From positions 1-64,000 of the forward strand of contig NZ_JAPZQK010000009.1 of the NCBI RefSeq assembly GCF_027530345.1: 64,000 nucleotides of DNA, given 5' to 3'. Numbering within the stretch: position 1 is the stretch's first letter; each line of letters opens with the position of its first letter. The translations under genes and the position numbers were made by a program. This DNA comes from Silanimonas sp. Its GTDB lineage: Bacteria > Pseudomonadota > Gammaproteobacteria > Xanthomonadales > Xanthomonadaceae. Below are positions 33,735-41,029 of this stretch, piece by piece. Under the pieces are notes generated by a model. The model searched no databases, had not been told where the DNA came from, and worked only from the letters and a program-made list of their open reading frames with translations.

Positions 33735-35833
33735 CTCGCCGGCTCCGCGCGCGCTTGCACCCGTTGAACCTCTCCGGCGCCTGCGCCGCCGCGCTGGCGC
33801 TGTCGGTGGCGATGCCGGCACGCGCCGATTCGGAAGCGCCGCCCGTCGCTGCCCGCGCCGACGTCGCCCTCGTGCAGGTGATGGCGCCGCGCCTCGTGCT
33901 TGTCGCGGCCGCGCGTGCCAATGCGGAGCCGCGTTTCGACGTGGCCCGCGGTCGCCTGCTCGAAGTCGTGGCGAGCCAGGGCGAGTGGATCGAAGTGCGC
34001 GTTCGCGGCGGCGCCATGGCGGCCGAGGGCGGCACGGCCTGGCTGCGGCGCGAGCGCTTGCCGGACGGCCAATGGAACGTCGAGCCGATGCGGGCGCCGG
34101 GCGCGCCGCGCGTGGTGGGCGCCGATGGCGTGCCGGCGCCGGCCATCGAGCCGCTGGTCCGTCCCGGCGGCGATGTCGCACCGCTGGTGACGCTTCCGCC
34201 GCCCCAGCCCGGCCAGGTCGAGGCGCCATTGCCGAACCTGCCGCGCGAATCGGTGTCGGTGCCGGACCGCTGGCGGATCATGCAGGGCCTCGGCTACCGC
34301 TTCCCCTGGTACGACCCGTACCACCAGAACGTGCTGAAGGGCGACTTCCCCATCCTCGAATGGGGCAGCGACTGGTTCCTCGCGCTGAACCTCGTCAGCG
34401 ACACGCTCGGCGAGGCGCGCCGCTTCCCGGTGCCGGTGGCGCAGGTGATCGGCACGCCGGGGCAGGGCAACGACATCTACGGTCGCAACCGCTTCGAGAT
34501 CGGCGCGCAGACCTTCATCCTCAGCGCCTCGGCGATCAAGGGCAACACCACCTTCAAGCCGCCGGACTACGAGTACCGCATCGTCCCGGTGATCAACATC
34601 AACCGTGTCGTGGCGCAAGAATCCGGACTGCTGCGCATCGATCCGGAGGCCGGCCGAACGCGCACGGACACCTTCTTCGGGCTGCAGGAGCTGTTCTACG
34701 ACAAGCACCTGCGCAACGTGTCGGACCGTTACGACTTCGACAGCCTGCGCATCGGCATCCAGCCCTTCACCAGCGATTTCCGCGGCTTCCTCTTCATCGA
34801 CCAGCCTTTCGGCGTGCGTCTGTTTGGCAATCGCGACAACAACTTCTGGCAGTACAACCTTGCGTGGTTCCGCCGGATGGAAAAGGACACCAACAGCGGC
34901 CTCAACGACATCACCGAGCCGCTGCGCCACGACGACGTCTTCGTGGCGAACGTGTACCGGCAGGACTGGCCGAGGCTGGGCTTCACCTCGCAGGCGACGG
35001 TGCTGCACAACCGCAACCGCGAGGACCGCTTCCGCTACGACACCAACGGCTTCCTGGTGCGCCCGGCCTTCCTCGGCGACCTGCGGCCGCACCGCTACAA
35101 CGTCACCTACCTCGGCGTCAGCGGCGATGGTCATCTCACGTCGTGGTTCCCGAAGTCGCGGCTGAACCTCACCACCACGACCTACGCCGCGCTGGGCGAT
35201 TACGAGCGCCATCCGCTGGCCCAGCGCTCGCAAAGCATCCGTGCCTTCTTCCATGCCAGCGAGCTGTCGCGCGACTTCAGCTGGGTGCGCGTGCGCGGCA
35301 GCGTGTTGTACGCCAGCGGCGACAAGGACCCCTACGACGGCAAGGCCACCGGTTTCGACGCGATCTTCGAGAACCCGCAATTCGCCGGTGCCGACACCAG
35401 CTACTTCATCCGCCAGACCATCCCGCTGATCGGTGGTGGCGGCGTCGCGCTGAGCGGCCGCAACGGCCTGTTGCCCTCGCTGCGCTCCTCGAAGGAGCAG
35501 GGGCAGTCCAACTTCGTGAACCCCGGCCTCGCGCTGGCCGGCGTGGGCGCCGATATCGACCTGACGCCGGAGCTGCGGATCACCACCAACGTCAACCACC
35601 TGCGCTTCCTTGAAACGGAAGTGCTGGGCGTGCTTCGCAACGAGGCGCCGCCGCCGAAGTCGATCGGTTGGGACGCCTCGGTGGGCGTGCAGTGGCGGCC
35701 GCTGTTCATCCAGAACATCGTCGTCAACGGCTCGCTGGCGGTGCTGAAGCCCGGCGATGGCCTCCAGCGTTTCTACGGAACGGAGCAGGGCACGCTGTAT
35801 TCCGGGATCGTCAACGTGCTTCTGACCTTCTGA
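33731..35833 (+). CDS. Large outer-membrane beta-barrel protein with N-terminal SH3-like region
   Basis: A 700-residue exported protein. After the signal peptide (AAALALSVAMPARA) an SH3-like stretch (about 45-125: ALVQVMAPRLVLVAAARA, LLEVVASQGEWIEVRVRGG) and a Pro-rich linker lead to a ~510-residue barrel. The barrel has alternating aromatic strands (YRFPWYDPYHQNVLKGDFP, FFGLQELFYDKHLRN, NNFWQYNLAWFRRMEKDT) and ends in VNVLLTF with terminal Phe. Its position among multiheme cytochromes suggests an MtrB-like sheath that holds a cytochrome through the outer membrane, but it has no recognisable MtrB sequence match. It overlaps the upstream gene by four bases. Confidence 0.75.
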   Translation: MTRRLRARLHPLNLSGACAAALALSVAMPARADSEAPPVAARADVALVQVMAPRLVLVAAARANAEPRFDVARGRLLEVVASQGEWIEVRVRGGAMAAEGGTAWLRRERLPDGQWNVEPMRAPGAPRVVGADGVPAPAIEPLVRPGGDVAPLVTLPPPQPGQVEAPLPNLPRESVSVPDRWRIMQGLGYRFPWYDPYHQNVLKGDFPILEWGSDWFLALNLVSDTLGEARRFPVPVAQVIGTPGQGNDIYGRNRFEIGAQTFILSASAIKGNTTFKPPDYEYRIVPVININRVVAQESGLLRIDPEAGRTRTDTFFGLQELFYDKHLRNVSDRYDFDSLRIGIQPFTSDFRGFLFIDQPFGVRLFGNRDNNFWQYNLAWFRRMEKDTNSGLNDITEPLRHDDVFVANVYRQDWPRLGFTSQATVLHNRNREDRFRYDTNGFLVRPAFLGDLRPHRYNVTYLGVSGDGHLTSWFPKSRLNLTTTTYAALGDYERHPLAQRSQSIRAFFHASELSRDFSWVRVRGSVLYASGDKDPYDGKATGFDAIFENPQFAGADTSYFIRQTIPLIGGGGVALSGRNGLLPSLRSSKEQGQSNFVNPGLALAGVGADIDLTPELRITTNVNHLRFLETEVLGVLRNEAPPPKSIGWDASVGVQWRPLFIQNIVVNGSLAVLKPGDGLQRFYGTEQGTLYSGIVNVLLTF

Positions 35834-35837
35834 GCCC

Positions 35838-38800
35838 ATGACCGACGCCAACGTCCATCGCTCGACTTTCCGGCTGCGCGCCGCGCTGTTCTCGCTGAGC
35901 GTGACGCTGGCGCTGGGCTCGGTGTCGCTCACGGTGCGCTCGGCCGGCATCGAGAAGGTCGAACGCACCTACCACGAGTTCCCCGCGGCGCCGGCGCGGC
36001 AGCCGCAGACGCTCGCCGACACGAAATCGGTGGGCTGCACCACCTGCCACGAGAGGACCGACCAGCCGACCATGCATGCCAACCCCGGCGTGGTGTTGGG
36101 CTGCGCGGACTGCCACGGCGGCGATCCCGCCGTGCGGCGCGGCAGCGAGGCGCCGGACAGCGAGGCCTACACCGCGCTGAAGGACGCGGCCCACGTGCTG
36201 CCTGCCGATGTCGGCACCTTCGGCCACGGGCCGGGCAACCCGAAGCACAGCATGGCGCGCTGGACGCAGGAGCATCCGGCCTACGTGCGTTTCGTGAACC
36301 CCGGCGACCTGCGCATCGCGCGCGAGGCCTGCGGCGCCTGCCACCTGCCGATCATCCAGGCGCAGGAACGCAGCCTGATGGCCACCTCCGCGATGCTCTG
36401 GGGCGGTGCGGCGTACAACAACGGCATCCTGCCGAACAAGATCTACAACCTCGGCGAAGCCTATTCGCGCGACGGCACGCCGGCCCTGTTGAGGAACCCG
36501 GTCGACGCCAGCGACCCGGCGCTCGCCGCGCGCGGGGTGCTGCCCTACCTTGCGCCGCTGCCGGCGTGGGAGACGGTGCCGCCGGCCGACGTGTTCCGCG
36601 TGTTCGAGCGCGGCGGCCGCGTGATCAACTCGCAGTTCCCCGAAATCGGCCTGCCGAATTCGCTGGGCCAGATCCAGCGCCTCGACGAGCCCGGACGCCC
36701 CGATTTGCGCCAATCGAACCGCGGGCCGGGCACCGGCAGCCGCATCGCGGTGCCGGTGATCAACCTGACGAAGACGCGGCTCAACGACCCGCACCTGTGG
36801 ATGCTGGGCACCAACGACAACCCCGGCGACTACCGCAGCTCGGGCTGCACGGCCTGCCACACCGTCTACGCCAACGACCGCGATCCGCGCCATTCCGGCC
36901 CCTACGCCGTGCACGGCAACCGTGGCCAGACCGCGACCGTCGATCCGACGATCCCCGCCGGCACGCGCGGCAGCCCGATCCAGCACGCGTTCACGCGTTC
37001 GATCCCGTCTTCGCAGTGCATGGTCTGCCACATGCACCAGCCGAACATCTACGTGAACTCGTTCTACGGCTACGTGCAAACGGACTACGAGAGCGATGCC
37101 GCGGCCCTGTGGCCGGAAGAGCAGCGCTACCCGACGGCGGCGGAGATCCGCGAGATCAACCTGCGCAATCCGGAAGAAGCGGCGGTCCGCGGTCGTTGGT
37201 CCGACCCGGAGTACCTCGCCGAGATCTCGCGGCTCAACCCGACCCTGAAGGACACCCAGTTCGCCGACTACCACGGCCACGGCTGGGTCTTCCGCGCGGT
37301 CTTCAAGCGCGACCGCGAGGGCAACCTGCTCGACGCCGAAGGGGCGCAGGTCGCCAACGACGATCCCGAGAAGTTCGACAAGGCCGTGCACCTGTCATCG
37401 ATCCACCTCGACAAGGGCATGCACTGCGTGGACTGCCACTTCGAGCAGGACATGCACGGCAACGGCCACATCTATGGCGAAGTGGCCGCCGCCATCGAGA
37501 TCGACTGCGCCGACTGCCACGGCACGGCGCGGGCCTACCCGACGCTCACCACGTCCGGGCCGGCGGCGCGTCCGGGCGGCATGGACCTCTCCCTGCTGCG
37601 CACGCAGGACGGCCGGCCGCGATTCGAGTGGCGCGACGGCGCGCTTTACCAGCGTTCGGCGCTGTACCCGGACCTCGAGTGGAAGGTGAGCCTCACGCGC
37701 GATTCGGTGAACCCGGCCAACGCGGACTACAACGAGAAGGCGGCGCGCGCCAAGCTCACGCAGATGGGGGCGGCGGCCCGCAACGGCGAATGGAACGCCG
37801 AGGCCGCTTTCGCGAATGCCTCCGACGCCGAGTTGGCCCACGGCGACGACAAGATGGAGTGCTACACCTGCCATCTGTCGTGGACGACCAGTTGCTCCGG
37901 CTGCCACCTGCCCATCCAGGCCAACTGGAAAACCGAGCGCAACCACTACGAGGGCGGCGAGACGCGCAACTACGCCACCTACAACGTGCAGGTGGTGCGT
38001 GATGACGTATTCCAGCTGGGCCTGCACGGCACGGTGAAAGGCAACACCATTGCGCCCATCCGCTCCAGTTCGGCCCTCGTGCTGAGTTCGCAGAACATCA
38101 ACCGCGAGCGCATCTACATCCAGCAGCCGCCGGTGGCCTCCAGCGGCTTCTCCTCGCAGGCCTTCGCGCCGCATTACCCGCACACCGAGCGCCTCACCGA
38201 AACCAAGCAGTGCGAGGACTGCCACGTCTCGGGCAATGGCGACAACAACGCGATCATGGCCCAGCTTCTGCTGCAGGGCACCAACTTCGTCAACTTCATC
38301 GGCGGCTACGCGCTGGTGGGCGAAGAGGGCCATGTCGAGGGCGTCAACGTCACCGAACTCGATGAGCCGCAGGCGGTGATCGGCAGCTACCTGCAGCGCA
38401 TGGCCTATCCGGACTTCTACCGGCAGCACGAAGCGCGCGACCGTCAGCTCCGCGAGGCCTACGGCATCGACAGCGACGGCCCGGCGCAGTGCATCCAGAT
38501 GCGCGGCGAATATGTCTACGTGGCGGAAGGCGAGGGCGGCTTCCGCGTGTATGACGCGGCCTCGCTGCCGAACAAGGGCTTCTCGCAGCGGATCATCCGC
38601 GCGCCGTTCTCGCCGCTGGGCCACGACGCCCACGTGCCGTCGAAGAACGCCACCTGCATGGCGCTGCCCACCAACCAGCCGATCGCCCCGTTCAAGAACG
38701 AAGGCGAGCTGATGCGGGTCACCAACCAGGAGCAGCCCTTCCACCCGATCTACCACTACGCCTTCGTGGTCGATGCCGAGGAAGGCCTGATCGTGGTGAA

Positions 38801-39626
38801 GGTCGACACCTTCGCCGACGGCGAGCCGCGCAACAACTTCCTCGAGCGCGCGGCCACGTGGAACGAGGGTGGGGTGCTCACTGGCGCCCGCCACATCGTC
38901 GTCGCCGGCCACTACGCCTACGTCACCACGCCGCGTGGCGTGCAGGTGGTCGACCTCGACGATCCGCTGAAGCCGAAGGCCCTGGCCTTCGTCGCGCTGG
39001 ACGACGCCCGCGCCACCGCCGTGCAGTTCCGCTACCTGTTCGTCACCGCCGGCAGCGGCCTGCATGTCGTCGACCTCACCGACACTCGCGCTCCGCGCCT
39101 GCTGCCCACGTCGGTGGCGCTGCAGGATGCCCGCCGCGTCTACGTCGCGCGCACCTATGCCTACGTCGCGGCCGGGGCCGAAGGGCTCGCCATCGTCAAT
39201 GTCACGCGGCCCGAGGCGCCCACGCTGCTGACGCGCTTCACGGCGGACGGCGCGATCAACGATGCACGCGACGTGGTGGTCGGTTCGACCAATGCCTCGC
39301 TGTTCGCCTACGTGGCGGATGGCCGCAACGGCCTGCGGGTGATCCAGCTCACCTCGCCGGAGAGCCAGCCGAACTTCTACGGATTCTCGCCGGAGCCGAA
39401 GCCGGCGCTGATCGCCAGCCGCGCCACCCGCAGCCCGGCGATCGCCCTCTCGAAGGGCCTCGATCGCGACCGCGCCGTCGACGAGACCGGCGGGCAGATC
39501 GCCGTGTTCGGCCGGCTCGGCTCGCGGCCGTTCAACCTCGAAGAGATGCAGCGTCTGTACCTGAACCCGGACGGGACGGTGTGGACGGTCCGCAACACCT
39601 TGCCCGCCGCTGGAGCCCGTCAATGA
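35838..39626 (+). CDS. Decaheme cytochrome c fused to LVIVD-type beta-propeller
   Basis: A 1262-residue exported protein. The signal segment (ALFSLSVTLALGSVSLTVRSAG) is followed by a cytochrome region with ten CxxCH sites at residues 67, 89, 165, 337, 394, 530, 557, 675, 686 and 792. From about 865 the chain carries at least five LVIVD-like repeats (YVYVAEGEGGFRVYDAASL, AYVTTPRGVQVVDLDDP, LFVTAGSGLHVVDLTDT, AYVAAGAEGLAIVNVTRPEAP, AYVADGRNGLRVIQLTSPE), which should fold as a propeller. LVIVD repeats are common in surface or extracellular bacterial proteins. This is the best candidate for the terminal, outward-facing cytochrome. No lipobox is evident. Confidence 0.85.
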   Translation: MTDANVHRSTFRLRAALFSLSVTLALGSVSLTVRSAGIEKVERTYHEFPAAPARQPQTLADTKSVGCTTCHERTDQPTMHANPGVVLGCADCHGGDPAVRRGSEAPDSEAYTALKDAAHVLPADVGTFGHGPGNPKHSMARWTQEHPAYVRFVNPGDLRIAREACGACHLPIIQAQERSLMATSAMLWGGAAYNNGILPNKIYNLGEAYSRDGTPALLRNPVDASDPALAARGVLPYLAPLPAWETVPPADVFRVFERGGRVINSQFPEIGLPNSLGQIQRLDEPGRPDLRQSNRGPGTGSRIAVPVINLTKTRLNDPHLWMLGTNDNPGDYRSSGCTACHTVYANDRDPRHSGPYAVHGNRGQTATVDPTIPAGTRGSPIQHAFTRSIPSSQCMVCHMHQPNIYVNSFYGYVQTDYESDAAALWPEEQRYPTAAEIREINLRNPEEAAVRGRWSDPEYLAEISRLNPTLKDTQFADYHGHGWVFRAVFKRDREGNLLDAEGAQVANDDPEKFDKAVHLSSIHLDKGMHCVDCHFEQDMHGNGHIYGEVAAAIEIDCADCHGTARAYPTLTTSGPAARPGGMDLSLLRTQDGRPRFEWRDGALYQRSALYPDLEWKVSLTRDSVNPANADYNEKAARAKLTQMGAAARNGEWNAEAAFANASDAELAHGDDKMECYTCHLSWTTSCSGCHLPIQANWKTERNHYEGGETRNYATYNVQVVRDDVFQLGLHGTVKGNTIAPIRSSSALVLSSQNINRERIYIQQPPVASSGFSSQAFAPHYPHTERLTETKQCEDCHVSGNGDNNAIMAQLLLQGTNFVNFIGGYALVGEEGHVEGVNVTELDEPQAVIGSYLQRMAYPDFYRQHEARDRQLREAYGIDSDGPAQCIQMRGEYVYVAEGEGGFRVYDAASLPNKGFSQRIIRAPFSPLGHDAHVPSKNATCMALPTNQPIAPFKNEGELMRVTNQEQPFHPIYHYAFVVDAEEGLIVVKVDTFADGEPRNNFLERAATWNEGGVLTGARHIVVAGHYAYVTTPRGVQVVDLDDPLKPKALAFVALDDARATAVQFRYLFVTAGSGLHVVDLTDTRAPRLLPTSVALQDARRVYVARTYAYVAAGAEGLAIVNVTRPEAPTLLTRFTADGAINDARDVVVGSTNASLFAYVADGRNGLRVIQLTSPESQPNFYGFSPEPKPALIASRATRSPAIALSKGLDRDRAVDETGGQIAVFGRLGSRPFNLEEMQRLYLNPDGTVWTVRNTLPAAGARQ

Positions 39627-41026
39627 TCCCGCGCGATGCTTTGGTTATCCTGCTACTCGCGATGGCGCCGGTGCTCCCTGCCTTCGCCGCGTCCCGCGCC
39701 AGCTCGACGCCGGTGGCATGGACGCCGTCCGACGACGCCATCCGCGCCGAGAACGCGCTGCGCCAGCCGATGCCCGATCGGGCCTCCGGCACCAGCCTCG
39801 GCACCGTCACTTGCGCCAGCAGCACCTGCCACGGCTCGGTGCTGGCCTGGGACGACGTGGTGCTGCACAACGAGTACACCACCTGGGCGCGGCTCGATCG
39901 CCACACCCGCGCCTACGCCACCCTGCTGACGCCCGCGAGCGTCTCGATCGCGCGGAAGCTGGGCCTGTCGACGCCGGCGCACGAAGCACCGGAATGCCTC
40001 GCCTGCCATGCCTATGCGCCACCCGCCGAGCAGCGCGGTGAGCGCTTCGTGCTCTCGGACGGGATCAGCTGCGAGGGTTGCCACGGCCCGGCGGAGCGCT
40101 GGGTGGCGTCGCACACGTCGTCCGACGCGTCGCACGCGAAGAACCTCGCCAACGGCCTGTACCCGACCTCTGATCCGGTCGGCCAAGCGCGGCTGTGCAC
40201 GTCCTGCCACGTCGGTGACGGCGACCGTTGGGTGACGCACCGGATCATGGGCGCCGGCCATCCGCGCCTCGGCTTCGAAGTGGGCACCTTCGCCGCCCTG
40301 CAGCCGCCGCATTACGCCATCGATGCCGACTGGCGCCAGCGCAAGGGCGATTTCTCCGCCGGGCGCGTCTGGGCGCTGGGCCAGCTGTTCGGCGCGAAGG
40401 CGATGCTCGAAACGTTGGCGCATCCGACGCGCGGACGCGACGGCCTGTTCCCGGAACTCTCCGCCTTCGATTGCCACGCCTGCCACAAGCCGATGAGCGC
40501 GAACCGCTGGTCGCCGCGTCTCGGCATCGGGCCGGGGCGCGTGCGGGTCAACGACGGCCACCTTCTGATGCTGCGGGCCATCACCGAAGCCGTGGTCCCC
40601 GATCAGGCCGCGGCCTTCCGCAACGAGGTGCGCGGCGTGCATGCCGCCGTTTCGGCCGGGCAGGGAGATCCCCAAGCCGCGCTGCGCCGCCTGATCGCCC
40701 GCCTCGATGCGCTGGTTCCGGTGCTTCGTGCACAGGCCTTCGACGCCGCGCAGATGCGCGCGGTGCTCCAGCGCCTGATCGCCATTGGCCGCAGCGGCGA
40801 GTACAGCGATTACGCCGGCGCGGAGCAGGCCTACATGGCCATCGCGCCGCTGCTGGAACAGCTCGCTGCCGACGGCCAGCTGGCGGATGCCGCCGCGCTG
40901 CGGCCGCTGCTGGCCCGCGCCCGCGAGACGCTGGCGGGGGAAGACACCTACCGGGCCGAGCGCTTCCGCGCGGCTCTCGATGCCTTGGCCGGCGCCGTCC
41001 GCACGCCCGCCGGAACGGAGGGCTGA
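39623..41026 (+). CDS. Pentaheme c-type cytochrome, c554-like
   Basis: A 467-residue periplasmic protein (signal LVILLLAMAPVLPAFAAS). It has four CxxCH sites at residues 125, 150, 192 and 284, plus one CX4CH site at 64-70 (CASSTCH). The segment IMGAGHPRLGFE near 208-220 is a signature of the cytochrome c554-like family, whose members carry electrons or reduce small molecules. The C-terminal 170 residues are helical and heme-free. Four-base overlap with the upstream cytochrome gene. No hydroxylamine oxidoreductase is present, so a nitrification role is not supported; a soluble shuttle between the inner and outer membranes is inferred. Confidence 0.82.
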   Translation: MIPRDALVILLLAMAPVLPAFAASRASSTPVAWTPSDDAIRAENALRQPMPDRASGTSLGTVTCASSTCHGSVLAWDDVVLHNEYTTWARLDRHTRAYATLLTPASVSIARKLGLSTPAHEAPECLACHAYAPPAEQRGERFVLSDGISCEGCHGPAERWVASHTSSDASHAKNLANGLYPTSDPVGQARLCTSCHVGDGDRWVTHRIMGAGHPRLGFEVGTFAALQPPHYAIDADWRQRKGDFSAGRVWALGQLFGAKAMLETLAHPTRGRDGLFPELSAFDCHACHKPMSANRWSPRLGIGPGRVRVNDGHLLMLRAITEAVVPDQAAAFRNEVRGVHAAVSAGQGDPQAALRRLIARLDALVPVLRAQAFDAAQMRAVLQRLIAIGRSGEYSDYAGAEQAYMAIAPLLEQLAADGQLADAAALRPLLARARETLAGEDTYRAERFRAALDALAGAVRTPAGTEG

Positions 41027-41029
41027 GCC

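Noticed and set aside
37395-39623. 742-residue open frame antisense to the decaheme-propeller gene
   Set aside because: A shadow of codon bias; the sense frame has ten heme motifs and propeller repeats across the same span.
39623-41026. Nitrification cytochrome c554 or hydroxylamine oxidoreductase system
   Set aside because: The c554-like protein stands alone; no hao, amo or cytochrome cM552 gene is present.
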